Positions 42,727 through 52,804 are shown, numbered from the stretch's first letter. The stretch: 64,000 bases of DNA from Vicinamibacteria bacterium (GCA_025994075.1 JAMQGV010000049.1:107610-171609); one strand, 5' to 3'. Notes: generated by a model from the sequence alone, not told the origin. A program made the numbers and translations.

Positions 42727-43784
42727 CCGGCGTCCACCAACTGCTGCCGGCCCTGCACGCCGGCGACGCCGTCGGCAACGAGACGCTGCTGCTGCAGGCC
42801 GCGCTGCGCCGCGCCGGACTCGCGTCGGAGATCTTCGCGGGCCACGTCGACCCCGCGCTGCTCGGCCGCTCGCGGGCGCTGCGCGAGGCCGAAGCCGCAG
42901 GCGAGGCGACCTGGCTCTTCCACTTCGGTCCCGACTCGCCCGCGGGTCGGCTCTTCCCGCACCTGGCCGGAACGCGGGTCCTGCGCTACCACAACGTCAC
43001 GCCCCCTGCGCTGCTGGCCGAGCACGCGCCGGCGCTGGCGCGGCTGTGCGGGGCGGGGCTCGCCGAGGTGCGGGCCCTCGCCGCGAGCGCGCACCTCGGC
43101 CTCGGCGCCTCGGAGTTCAACAGCCGCGAGCTGCACGCGATGGGTTATGCCCGCACCGCCGTGTTGCCGCTCGTCGCGGACCTCGAACGCGTGCGGACGG
43201 CCTCGCCCAGCCGCGTGCTCGCGCGCCTGCTGGGCGACGGCCGCCGCAACCTGCTGGTCGCCGGCCGCCTCGCCCCGAACAAGCGGGTCGAAGACGCGAT
43301 CGCCGTCTTCGCCGTGTTCCAGCGGCTGTTCGACCCCCGCGCGCGGCTCCTGATCGCCGGCGGCTGGGAGGGCTTCGAGGGCTACCGCGCGTCGCTGGAG
43401 CGCCGCGCGAACGCGCTGCGCGCCGAGCGCGTGCTATTCCTCGGCCGCGTCGCCGAAGACGAACTCGCGGCCTGCTACCAGTCCGCAGCGGCCCTGCTGT
43501 GCACCTCGGAACACGAAGGCGTGGGGGTGCCGCTGCTGGAGGCGATGGCCTGCGGCGTGCCCGTCTTCGCCTACGATGCGGGCGCGGTGCGCGAGACCCT
43601 GGACGGCGCCGGCGTGCTGCTGGCCGACAAGCGACCGGAGGAGTGGGCAGGCGCGCTCGACCGCGTGCTGGCCGACCGCGCCCTGCGCGCGGCCGTGGTC
43701 GCCGGCCAGCACGCCGCCCTGCGCCGCCGCGCGGCCGCCGACCCCGTGGCGACGTTGCGGGCGGTCCTGGCAGGGAAGGCATGA
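42723..43784 (+). CDS. GT4-type glycosyltransferase, subfamily B (copy 3)
   Basis: A 353-aa transferase starting at GTG: VHQLLPALHAGDAVGNETLL, YHNVTPPALLAEHAPALARL, LGLGASEFNSRELHAMGYAR, LLVAGRLAPNKRVEDAIAVF, VLFLGRVAEDELAACY and EX7E SEHEGVGVPLLEAM. It is closest in layout to the protein at 36260. Both ends overlap neighbouring genes by 4 bp. Confidence 0.87.
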   Translation: MTGVHQLLPALHAGDAVGNETLLLQAALRRAGLASEIFAGHVDPALLGRSRALREAEAAGEATWLFHFGPDSPAGRLFPHLAGTRVLRYHNVTPPALLAEHAPALARLCGAGLAEVRALAASAHLGLGASEFNSRELHAMGYARTAVLPLVADLERVRTASPSRVLARLLGDGRRNLLVAGRLAPNKRVEDAIAVFAVFQRLFDPRARLLIAGGWEGFEGYRASLERRANALRAERVLFLGRVAEDELAACYQSAAALLCTSEHEGVGVPLLEAMACGVPVFAYDAGAVRETLDGAGVLLADKRPEEWAGALDRVLADRALRAAVVAGQHAALRRRAAADPVATLRAVLAGKA

Positions 43785-44962
43785 AGCTCGCCTTCGTCAT
43801 CCAGCGTTACGGGGCGGACATCACGGGCGGCTCCGAGTCGCTCGCCCGCGCGCTCGCCGAGCGCTTCGTGCGCGAGGCCGAGGTGACCGTCTTCACGTCC
43901 TGCGCTCGCGACTACGTGACCTGGCGCGACGAGCTGCCCGCGGGCCGCAGCGAGGAGGCCGGCGTCGAGGTCCTGCGCTTCCCGGTCGCCCGCGAGCGCG
44001 ACCTCGCCGCCTTCAACGCGTACTCCGAGCCGTTCTACCGCCGCGAGGACCGCACGCCGTCTGAAGAGCGCGAGTGGCTCCTGCGCCAGGGGCCGTTCGT
44101 GCCCGGGCTGGTCGAGGAGCTGGCGCGACGCAAGGACGACTTCGACGCCGTGCTGTTCTTCACCTACCTGTACTACCCGACCTGCGAGGGCCTGCGCGTG
44201 GCACCGGAGCGCTCGGTGCTGGTGCCGACCACCCACGACGAACCGCCGCTGCGCTTCTCCGTCTTCCGCGAGGTCTTCGCGGCGCCGAAGGCGTTCGCGT
44301 TCCTGACGCCCGCCGAGGAGCGCCTGGTGCGCGAGCGCTTCGCGCTCGGCGACCGACCCGGGCTGGTCGCCGGCATGGGCGTCGAGGCGCCGCCCGCCAC
44401 CGACGTGCTGGCCTTCCGCACCCGCCACGACCTGCTGCGCCCGTACGCGCTCTACGCGGGCCGCATCGACGCCGGCAAGGGCTGCGACCGGATGCTCGAC
44501 TTCCACGCCGCGTACCGCCGCGAGCACGCGGGCGGCCTCGACCTCGTCCTGCTCGGCAAGCTGGCGATGCCGGAGCCGCGGCAGCCCGGCGTGCGCCACC
44601 TCGGCTTCGTCAGCGAAGAGGAGAAGTGGGCCGCCTACGCGGGGGCCTCCGCCGTGATCTGCCCGAGCCCGTTCGAGAGCCTGTCGATCGTGCTGCTCGA
44701 GGGCATGGCGCAGGGCGTACCCGCGCTGGTCAACGCGCGCTCGGACGTGCTCGTCGAGCACTGCCGGCGCTCCAACGCGGGCCTGTGGTACGAGAACGCC
44801 GAGGAGTTCGCGGAGGGGCTCGACCTGCTCGCCCGCGGCGACGAGCTGCGCGCGGCGCTCTCCGACAACGCGCGCCGTTACGTCGCCGCCGAGTACCGCT
44901 GGGACGTGGTGATGGAGCGCTACCGCCGGCTGATCGCGGCGGCCCGCGGAGGGGCGCGATGA
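43781..44962 (+). CDS. GT4-type glycosyltransferase, subfamily A (copy 4)
   Basis: A 393-aa transferase: KLAFVIQRYGADITGGSESL, FTSCARDYVTWRDELPAG, VPTTHDEPPLRF, YALYAGRIDAGKGCDRML, VRHLGFVSEEEKWAAYAGAS and EX7E in SPFESLSIVLLEGM. This copy has no small helical protein gene before it, unlike copies 1-3; a subfamily B gene is there instead. The ATG overlaps the previous stop, and its own stop overlaps the YhhN gene ATG. Confidence 0.88.
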   Translation: MKLAFVIQRYGADITGGSESLARALAERFVREAEVTVFTSCARDYVTWRDELPAGRSEEAGVEVLRFPVARERDLAAFNAYSEPFYRREDRTPSEEREWLLRQGPFVPGLVEELARRKDDFDAVLFFTYLYYPTCEGLRVAPERSVLVPTTHDEPPLRFSVFREVFAAPKAFAFLTPAEERLVRERFALGDRPGLVAGMGVEAPPATDVLAFRTRHDLLRPYALYAGRIDAGKGCDRMLDFHAAYRREHAGGLDLVLLGKLAMPEPRQPGVRHLGFVSEEEKWAAYAGASAVICPSPFESLSIVLLEGMAQGVPALVNARSDVLVEHCRRSNAGLWYENAEEFAEGLDLLARGDELRAALSDNARRYVAAEYRWDVVMERYRRLIAAARGGAR

Positions 44963-45675
44963 ACGAGGCCGCCCGCGCGCTGCCGGCTCCGGCCCGCGCG
45001 CTGGCGCTGCTCGCCGCATTCGCGTTCCTGGGCGCGACCGCCGTCGGCGCCGGCGAGGCGCGCTTCTGGCTCAAGCCGGTGCCGGTCCTGGTGCTGGCCT
45101 GGGCCACGCTGCGGGCGGCGGGCGGCGCCCGACCGGAGTCGGCTCCCGGGCCGCGCTTTGCGCAGCTCGTCGCGGCAGGGCTCGGCCTGTCGGCGATCGG
45201 CGACATCCTGCTCGAGTTCCCCGCGGGGTTCGTGCGGGGCCTGTTCGCCTTCCTGCTCGCCCACCTCGCCTACGTCGCCGCGTTCACGGCCGACTGCCGC
45301 GCACCCGCGCTGCGCCGCGCGTTCCCGTGCCTGCTGTACGGGGCGTTCGCCTTCGGCGTGCTCCGCGCGCGGCTGGGCCCGCTGGAAGTTCCGGTCGCGC
45401 TCTACGTGGCGGTCATCTGCGTGATGTTGTGGCGGGCGCTGGCGCGCGCGGATCGCGGCACGTCCGGCGTGCTGGCAGCGCTCGGCGCGCTCTCGTTCGC
45501 GGTCAGCGACTCGCTGCTCGCGTGGAACCGCTTCGTGGCGCCCTTCGCGCTGGCGCCCTACGCCGTGATCGTCACCTACTGGCTGGGCCAGGCCGGGATC
45601 GCGGCCGCGGCCTGGCACGGCGTCTACTCGGATTCCTCGTCCGCGGGCGGCGGTTCCGCCCGCGGCACGACGTAG
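44959..45675 (+). CDS. YhhN-family membrane protein (lysoplasmalogenase-like)
   Basis: A 238-aa protein with about eight helices. The YhhN pattern is visible: FWLKPVPVLVLAWATLR (conserved K-P), GLGLSAIGDILLEFP (acidic residue in S-x-x-G-D), LFAFLLAHLAYVAAF (conserved His) and GALSFAVSDSLLAWNRF (S-D-S). These polar residues form the presumed catalytic site of lysoplasmalogenases (TMEM86/YhhN). It is the last gene of the plus-strand cluster. Its 3' end overlaps the convergent GT39-like gene by 52 bp, an unusually long tail-to-tail overlap. Confidence 0.83.
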   Translation: MNEAARALPAPARALALLAAFAFLGATAVGAGEARFWLKPVPVLVLAWATLRAAGGARPESAPGPRFAQLVAAGLGLSAIGDILLEFPAGFVRGLFAFLLAHLAYVAAFTADCRAPALRRAFPCLLYGAFAFGVLRARLGPLEVPVALYVAVICVMLWRALARADRGTSGVLAALGALSFAVSDSLLAWNRFVAPFALAPYAVIVTYWLGQAGIAAAAWHGVYSDSSSAGGGSARGTT

Positions 45676-47267
45676 GCCCGCGCTTCCTCCACGGGGAGCG
45701 GCGGGCGGAGGCCGCGGAAGACCACGACCGGGCCGTCGAGCCGCTCGAAGCCGATGCCCAGCGCCCGCAGCCCGTCGGCGAAGGCGTCGGCATCGTCCTG
45801 CGGGCGCAGCACGAAGGCCTCGCCGCCCCGCTCGCGCACGCCGCGGGCATGGCGGTCCGAGACGTAGTAGGGAGTCGGACCCAGCTCGGGCGAGAGCAGG
45901 ACCCGCTCGCGGGTCAGCATCGTGACCGCCGAAGACAGCGAGAAGTCCGCGTACCCGGCGCGCACGCCCGCGCCCTCCACGAAAGCGACGATCGCGCGGT
46001 ACTGGCCCTCGCCTCGCCCTGCCGCCAGCATTCTCGGGGCGGTCCCGGCGGCGTGGGCCGCGAGCAGGACGAGCGCGAGGACAACGGCGGGCAGCCGCGC
46101 CCGCTGCCACAGCCGGCCCAGCGCGACGCCCCAGAACAGCGCGCCGCAGGCGACCAGCGGCAGCAGGTAGCGCGGCCGCCAGTGCAGCGCCTCGCTGGGC
46201 ACGGCCCAGAACTGCGCCAGCACGAAGGCCGCCAGCAGCAGTGGCAGCAGTGCGGGCCGTGGAGCGAGCGCGCGCAGGCCGAGGCCGCCGCGAGTGACCC
46301 ACACGCAGGCGAGCGCTCCCGCCGGAAGCAGCACCGCAGCGCCCCAACGCAGTTCCCGCCAGGCGGCAAGCCAGGGGTGCTCCGGGCTGAACCCGGCCAG
46401 GATCGGGAACGAGATGCGGAACGTGCGCCAGACCTGGTTCGGCAGCGTGGCCAGCCGCTCGAGCCCCGGCGAGGCGGCGCTCTGGCCGAGGATCTCGCGG
46501 GTCGCCCAGTCGTGCTGCACGTTCCAGGCGAGCGCGGGCAGCGCGCCGAGCAGGACTCCGACCGGCACCAGCAGCGTCCACGGGTCGCGCCAGGTGCGCC
46601 GGCGCAGGACCAGGGCGGTGGCGCCCGCCGCGAGGTACGACAGGGCCACCGGCTGTTGCCACACGGCCGCCCCCAGCGCCGTGCCGGCGCCGAGATAGAG
46701 CCAGCGCGCGCCGGCGCCGTGGCGGTCGTCGTCGAGCAGCCGGGCGAGCAGGGCGAGCGCCAGGCCGCCGAGCGCCATCACGTCGACGTACTGGCCCACG
46801 GCGTTGAGCTGGAAGACGGTTGCGAACTTGGGGCCGATCGCGAGGTAGAGCCCGGCCAGCAGCGCGGCCGGCGGACCGCCGATGCGGCGGGCCAGCGCCA
46901 TCGTCGCCGCGATCAGCAGCAGGGTGAGGCCGAGGCCGACGGCGACCAGCAGCAGGGCGTCGTCGCCGACGGCCACGCCGGGCAGCGCGGCCAGGTGGGC
47001 CTTGAGCGTGCCCTGGTAGTTGGCGCCCTCGGTGAAGGCCGGCGCGGGCCGCTCGCCGAGCCGCAGCGAGGCCGCGGCGAACGCCATGTAGGCGCCGTCC
47101 TTGTTGACGAAGCCCGCGGGGTGGACGAGCGCCGGCGCGCGGTAGGCGACGGCCAGCGCGAGGCAGGCGAGCGTCTCGGGCCGCGGCCGCCACAGCCAGG
47201 TGGAGGGGGACACGCCCCGCAGCAGGGTGGCGCCGAGCGCGCAGAGCGCGAGGCCGGAGATCGCCAC
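45624..47267 (-). CDS. GT39-like integral membrane protein
   Basis: A 547-aa protein as annotated from GTG 47267, with about 11 helices and a GT-C first loop (NKDGAYMAFAAASLRLGERP). Its C-terminal soluble region includes YADFSLSSAVTMLTRERVLL. The same frame continues upstream without a stop for ~28 codons into a convincing hydrophobic stretch (AAALAAAFAFTWSWFAATSF), but offers no ATG, GTG or TTG. The true start may be a CTG near 47351, just inside the end of the DUF4388 gene region. Probable polyprenyl-phosphate-sugar glycosyltransferase. Confidence 0.75.
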   Translation of the reverse strand: MAISGLALCALGATLLRGVSPSTWLWRPRPETLACLALAVAYRAPALVHPAGFVNKDGAYMAFAAASLRLGERPAPAFTEGANYQGTLKAHLAALPGVAVGDDALLLVAVGLGLTLLLIAATMALARRIGGPPAALLAGLYLAIGPKFATVFQLNAVGQYVDVMALGGLALALLARLLDDDRHGAGARWLYLGAGTALGAAVWQQPVALSYLAAGATALVLRRRTWRDPWTLLVPVGVLLGALPALAWNVQHDWATREILGQSAASPGLERLATLPNQVWRTFRISFPILAGFSPEHPWLAAWRELRWGAAVLLPAGALACVWVTRGGLGLRALAPRPALLPLLLAAFVLAQFWAVPSEALHWRPRYLLPLVACGALFWGVALGRLWQRARLPAVVLALVLLAAHAAGTAPRMLAAGRGEGQYRAIVAFVEGAGVRAGYADFSLSSAVTMLTRERVLLSPELGPTPYYVSDRHARGVRERGGEAFVLRPQDDADAFADGLRALGIGFERLDGPVVVFRGLRPPLPVEEARAYVVPRAEPPPADEESE

Positions 47268-47358
47268 GGGCCCGAAGGAGGTGGCAGCAAACCAGCTCCA
47301 GGTGAACGCGAAGGCGGCTGCCAGCGCCGCCGCCTCGAGGTGCGGGCGCAGGCGGAGG

Positions 47359-48177
47359 CTACTGGATCGCGCGGAGCTGCTCCTGCAGCGCCTCGGTCGC
47401 GGCCGGCCCCTTCAGGATCGAGGCCGCGCGCACGATCTGGTGGATCGCCTCGTCGACCGCCTCGTTGCCCGCGCCCTTCTCGATCTCGCCCTTGGCCTTG
47501 AGGTAGTGCTTGTTGACCACGCTCTCGCCGACGGCTCCGAGCTGGGCGCTGCACACCTCGCGGACCCTGTCGAGCCGCTGGAGCGCCGCGCCGCCCACGG
47601 CAGGCACGCCGCCCGACTTGCCCATCGCCTTCGCCGGCGCGCCCTCGCGCAGCCGGATCAGGCCCGTCGTGATCAGGCCGTAGAGGATCTTGGCGGCGTC
47701 GAACACCGACAGCCCGGCGGCCTGCGCGATGTCCTTGATCGAGCGCGCGCCGTCGATCTTGGACAGGATCAGCCACTCGGAGGTGTTGAGGTTGATCTGG
47801 CCCTCGCGGTTCTCCTGGACCACGAACTCCGGCACCAGGTCGGTCGAGGGGATCTTCTTCGACAGCACGCGCCACTCGTCGAGCCGGCGCGCGGCCTCCA
47901 TCAGCAGGTTGGTGTTGCTCTTCGAGATCGTGCGCAGCGGCGTGGCGATGCCGGGCTCGAACTTGAACTCGCCGCGGCTCCAGATCGCCAGCGCGTAGAC
48001 GGCCTCCTCGCCGGTGGCCTCCTCGAGCTGGGCGTGGACGATCTGGCCGTCGGCGAGGAAGATCTCGCCCTTGAGCGGCCCGTCCTGCAGGTGGAAGACG
48101 CCTGTCTTCCCGCTGACGCTGATCAGCTGGATGATGTCGGGCAGATGGAGCTCGGCGAGCGATCCCTGAAAAGCCAT
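47359..48177 (-). CDS. DUF4388-domain protein
   Basis: A 272-aa cytoplasmic protein. Residues 1-105 are a DUF4388 (PATAN-like) domain: FQGSLAELHLPDIIQLISVS, GKTGVFHLQDG, GEIFLADGQIVHAQ and a G-E-E-A-[VF]-Y helix. A winged-helix-like middle (SEWLILSKIDGARSIKDIAQ) and a charged helical C-terminus follow. DUF4388 proteins are linked to signalling and motility control in Myxococcota and Acidobacteriota. It has its own predicted promoter and lies next to the NtrC-type regulator and sensor kinase. Confidence 0.88.
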   Translation of the reverse strand: MAFQGSLAELHLPDIIQLISVSGKTGVFHLQDGPLKGEIFLADGQIVHAQLEEATGEEAVYALAIWSRGEFKFEPGIATPLRTISKSNTNLLMEAARRLDEWRVLSKKIPSTDLVPEFVVQENREGQINLNTSEWLILSKIDGARSIKDIAQAAGLSVFDAAKILYGLITTGLIRLREGAPAKAMGKSGGVPAVGGAALQRLDRVREVCSAQLGAVGESVVNKHYLKAKGEIEKGAGNEAVDEAIHQIVRAASILKGPAATEALQEQLRAIQ

Positions 48178-48236
48178 CCCTCTAGCTCACACCTTCCGCC
48201 CGAAACCCTTCATCTGCATCGACTTGAACGAGGCTG

Positions 48237-48265
48237 AACCTAGCAAGGGAGCGCAGCGCAGTCAA
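48237..48265 (-). promoter_or_regulatory. Predicted sigma-70 promoter of the DUF4388 gene
   Basis: On the minus strand TTGACT (48265-48260), a 17-bp spacer and TAGGTT (48242-48237). Transcription would start near 48230, about 53 nt before the ATG at 48177. The same -10 hexamer is found at 54521-54526. Confidence 0.65.
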
Positions 48266-48288
48266 CCACGCCGTTGCGGCCCCGAAAA

Positions 48289-49710
<1,422 letters not shown>

Positions 49711-49743
49711 CGGCCGCTGGCCCCCTGGTCCCCTGGTCCGGAC

Positions 49744-52587
49744 TTAACCGCGCTTCGCGTCGACGCCCGGGAGCGCGGCCAGCGCCGGCAGCGCCACCTG
49801 GAAGGTGGTGCCCTTGCCGGGCGTGCTCTCGACGAAGATCGCGCCGCCGTGCTCCTGCAGGATGCCGTAGGAGACCGCGAGCCCGAGGCCCGTGCCGCGA
49901 CCGATGCCCTTGGTGGTGAAGAACGGGTCGTAGATGCGCTTGACGTCCTCCGGCTTGATGCCGTGGCCCGTGTCGCGCACCTCGACCACCACCGTGTCCT
50001 CGTCGGCGTAGCTGACGAGCGTCAGCCAGCCGCCGGCGGGCATCGCGTCCTTGGCGTTGAGGATCAGGTTGAAGAACACCTGCTGCAGCTTGTTCTCGTG
50101 GCCGCGCACCAGCGGCAGGCCCTCGCCCAGCTCGCGCCGCACCCGCACCTTGGAGCGCTCGAGCTGGTGCTCGAGCAGCGACAGCACGTCGCCGAGCAGC
50201 TTGTTGAGGTCGATCGTCTCGTACTCGGAGGGCGCGGAGCGCGAGAAGTTGAGCAGCGAGTTGATGATCTTGGCGGCGCGGAAGGTCTGCTTCTCGATCT
50301 TCTCGAGCATCTCGCCGCGCGGGTCGTCGCCGGGCGTCTGCTGGCGCAGCATCTGGGTGTACGAGGAGATCCCGGTCAGCGGCGTGTTGACCTCGTGGGC
50401 CACGCCCGCCGCCAGCAGGCCGATCGAGGCCATCTTCTCCGAGTGCTGGAGCTGCTCCTCGAGCCGGAAGCGGGCGGTGACGTCGTCGAGGATCAGCACC
50501 GTGCCCGCGCGGCGCCCGCCCTCGACCAGGAACGGCGCCACCGAAACGTTGACGAGCAGCGCGCGGCCGTCGGCCGAGGGCAGGTGCAGCTTGTAGATGT
50601 TCGAGATCTCCTCGGAGCTGCCGAGCGAGAGCGACCCGCGCAGCGCCTCCAGGAACGGCCCGGGGAAGATCTCGTCGAGCGCGCGGCCCAGCGCCTCGCC
50701 ACGGCGGCGGCCGACGAGGCGCTCCATCGCCCGGTTCCAGCGCGCGATGCGGCCCTCGAGGTCGAGCACCACGATGCCGGCGTCGATGCTCTCCAGCACC
50801 GCGACGTTGTACTCGGTGAGCCGCTCGAGGTCCTCGGCCTTCTCGCGCAGGCGGCCGTAGAGGCGCCCGTTCATGAACGCGGTGGCGGCCTGGCCGGACA
50901 GCGCCTGGACCAGGTCGACTTCTTCGCTGTTGAGCGGGTCGAAGCCGTCCTTGCGGCCGACGGCGACGATCGCGATCAGCTCGCCGCCGACCCGGCACGG
51001 GAAGTAGTAGGAGAGGTCGAGGCCGCCGGCCTCGGGGAACGGCTCGCTGGCGGTGTCGGCGTTGAGCGGCGTGCCGTCGTTCAGCCGCCGGGCCAGCGCC
51101 CCGTCGGGCGGCAGTCGCAGCGCGTCGGCCGCTTCGGCCGGCAGCGCGCCCTTGCGGCGGAACACGGCGAAGCGGCCGTCTTCGCCGGGCAGGAACACGG
51201 CGGCCGAGTCGACGCCGAGCGCCGCCACCACGCCGTCGAGCAGCCGCTCGGTCATGCGGCCGAGGTCGAGGTCGGCGTTCAGGTCCTGCGACAGCCGCAG
51301 CAGCGCCCGCCGCGACAGGTAGCGCTCGCGGAAGAACAGCTTGTCGATCGCCACCTGGATCCGGCTCTTGACCGGCGTGAAGAGCAGGATCACGACCAGC
51401 GTCGAGAGGATCGCGATCGCCGGCTCGTGCGGCTCCTCGTCGCCGAACAGCGAGCCGACGAGGCCCATCGACAGCAGCGAGATGCCGACGATCGCCGCGG
51501 TCGCCAGCACGTAGACGAGCGAGCGGCGGAAGATCAGCTCGACGTCCATCAGCCGGTGCTTGACCACGGCGTAGGCGAGCGAGAGCGGGATCAGCGCCAG
51601 CGGGATGTAGCCGGCCAGCTCGCCGACGGCGCGCGGCTCGCGGCCGAGCGCGAAGGGCAGCGCGTAGAAGGCGAAGAAGGGCAGCACCCCGGCGCCGGTG
51701 CCGAGCACCAGCCACTTCATCTGCTTGCGGGCCGTCAGGCTGCGGGTCTGCGAGTAGCTGTCGAGCAGCACGGCGAACGAGATCGCGAAGCCGACCGCGA
51801 AATACAGCGGCTTCCAGCGGTCGATCGCCGCCGTCACGTGCCACAGCAGGTCGTTCTGGCCGCCGCTCTGCACGAACATCGCCTGGCTGAAGGCGGCCAG
51901 CCCGGCCAGCAGCACCGCCGGCGCGTAGGCGACCGGAACCACCCAGGCCCGCGCCCGGGGCAGCCGCCGCTCCGGGAACGACAGGCAGAAGTGGAGGAAG
52001 GCGACCGGCAGGAACAGGATCGCCAGGTGGTCGGTCCACAAGAGCGCCCAGTCGGTGGCGTCGAGCTTGCCCGTGTACGACGTCGAGTACATCAGGAAGA
52101 ACAGCAGGCAGATCGCGTAGAAATGCACCGCCGCCGCGTCCGGCGGCCGCCGCAGCATCACGATCGTGCCGACGGCCAGCGAGAAGAAGCCGACCAGCGA
52201 CAGGTAGTAGAAGAGGGTGACGTTGCCCTGGCCCAGCGGTTCGACGGTGACCCGCAGCGCCCGCTGCTCGCCGACGCGGAGCAGCGAGTACTCGGGGCGG
52301 GCCCCGGGCGCCATCGCCTGCAGCCGGGCTTCCACCTCCACCGCGGAAGTCACCGACTCGCCGTCGAGGCCGAGCACCAGGTCGCCGGCCTCGATGCCGG
52401 CCAGGTCGCCGGGGCTGCCCGGCGCCACCCGCGCCGCGATCACGCCCTCGTTCGCGTCCTTCCAGAAGACCCCGTCGTCGGGCAGCGAGAAGGTGGCCTT
52501 GAGGAAGATGTTGTACGCGCCCAGGCAGGCGAGCGCCAGGGCAATGCCGAGGACCAGCGCGTTCTTGAGGTGTGCCCGGCTCAACAC
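49744..52587 (-). CDS. Membrane sensor histidine kinase with PDZ, GAF and PAS domains
   Basis: A 947-aa kinase. GTG 52587 is preferred because a sigma-54 promoter lies between it and the longer in-frame GTG at 52692. Order: TM1 (NALVLGIALALACLGAYNIF), periplasmic PDZ domain (VAPGSPGDLAGIEAGDLVLG), about seven further helices, GAF (AAVFLPGEDGRFAVFRRKG), PAS (VLESIDAGIVVLDLEGRIAR), HisKA with GVAHEVNTPLTGISS and HATPase with NLILNAKDAM, DTGHGIKPED and GTGLGLAVS. The PDZ suggests sensing of peptide or misfolded protein ends. Cognate to the regulator 33 bp downstream. Confidence 0.93.
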   Translation of the reverse strand: MLSRAHLKNALVLGIALALACLGAYNIFLKATFSLPDDGVFWKDANEGVIAARVAPGSPGDLAGIEAGDLVLGLDGESVTSAVEVEARLQAMAPGARPEYSLLRVGEQRALRVTVEPLGQGNVTLFYYLSLVGFFSLAVGTIVMLRRPPDAAAVHFYAICLLFFLMYSTSYTGKLDATDWALLWTDHLAILFLPVAFLHFCLSFPERRLPRARAWVVPVAYAPAVLLAGLAAFSQAMFVQSGGQNDLLWHVTAAIDRWKPLYFAVGFAISFAVLLDSYSQTRSLTARKQMKWLVLGTGAGVLPFFAFYALPFALGREPRAVGELAGYIPLALIPLSLAYAVVKHRLMDVELIFRRSLVYVLATAAIVGISLLSMGLVGSLFGDEEPHEPAIAILSTLVVILLFTPVKSRIQVAIDKLFFRERYLSRRALLRLSQDLNADLDLGRMTERLLDGVVAALGVDSAAVFLPGEDGRFAVFRRKGALPAEAADALRLPPDGALARRLNDGTPLNADTASEPFPEAGGLDLSYYFPCRVGGELIAIVAVGRKDGFDPLNSEEVDLVQALSGQAATAFMNGRLYGRLREKAEDLERLTEYNVAVLESIDAGIVVLDLEGRIARWNRAMERLVGRRRGEALGRALDEIFPGPFLEALRGSLSLGSSEEISNIYKLHLPSADGRALLVNVSVAPFLVEGGRRAGTVLILDDVTARFRLEEQLQHSEKMASIGLLAAGVAHEVNTPLTGISSYTQMLRQQTPGDDPRGEMLEKIEKQTFRAAKIINSLLNFSRSAPSEYETIDLNKLLGDVLSLLEHQLERSKVRVRRELGEGLPLVRGHENKLQQVFFNLILNAKDAMPAGGWLTLVSYADEDTVVVEVRDTGHGIKPEDVKRIYDPFFTTKGIGRGTGLGLAVSYGILQEHGGAIFVESTPGKGTTFQVALPALAALPGVDAKRG

Positions 52588-52657
52588 TGGAGTGGTTTTT
52601 CGTCCCACGGCGGGCGCGGCCCCCACGGCCTCGCGAACCGGGATTCCTGAGCAGGGA

Positions 52658-52671
52658 GCAAGCCCCGTGCC
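52658..52671 (-). promoter_or_regulatory. Sigma-54 (-24/-12) promoter of the kinase-regulator operon
   Basis: On the minus strand GGCACGGGGCTTGC, followed by T: GG and GC are exactly 10 bp apart, and GGCACG-N4-TTGC matches the -24/-12 consensus at every conserved position except a preceding C for T. The start would be near 52646, 59 nt before GTG 52587. It drives a gene pair encoding a sigma-54 activator. Confidence 0.75.
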
Positions 52672-52740
52672 GTGTCCGGCGTCATCGGACACGACTCAAA
52701 GCGCTGAATTCGTGGCACTTGCTCGCCGGTCCGATACCCC

Positions 52741-52760
52741 GGATTCGGAATTCCGAATCC
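52741..52760. promoter_or_regulatory. Perfect 20-bp palindrome, candidate enhancer site
   Basis: GGATTCGGAATTCCGAATCC is exactly self-complementary. Its centre is about 104 bp upstream of the predicted sigma-54 transcription start, the typical distance for an NtrC-type upstream activating sequence. It also lies 45 bp after the outer-membrane protein stop, so a terminator role for that gene is an alternative. Confidence 0.65.
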
Positions 52761-52771
52761 ATGAAACGGTA

Positions 52772-52791
52772 TCATGGATCGCCATCCATGA
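52772..52791 (-). terminator. Hairpin downstream of the outer-membrane protein gene
   Basis: TCATGGA (52772-52778) and TCCATGA (52785-52791) form a perfect 7-bp stem with a 6-nt loop, starting 14 bp beyond the stop at 52805 on the minus strand. No T tract follows. It might also be a second binding half for the palindrome-recognising factor. Confidence 0.35.
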
Positions 52792-52804
52792 GGGCCTGGA
52801 ACCT

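Noticed and set aside
52588..52692. Longer N-terminus for the histidine kinase (GTG at 52692)
   Set aside because: The sigma-54 promoter at 52658-52671 lies inside this extension, which is low-complexity and precedes the first membrane helix.
52700..52725. Second sigma-54 promoter at the GGCACTTGC string (plus strand)
   Set aside because: GG and GC are not 10 bp apart and no gene starts downstream on that strand.
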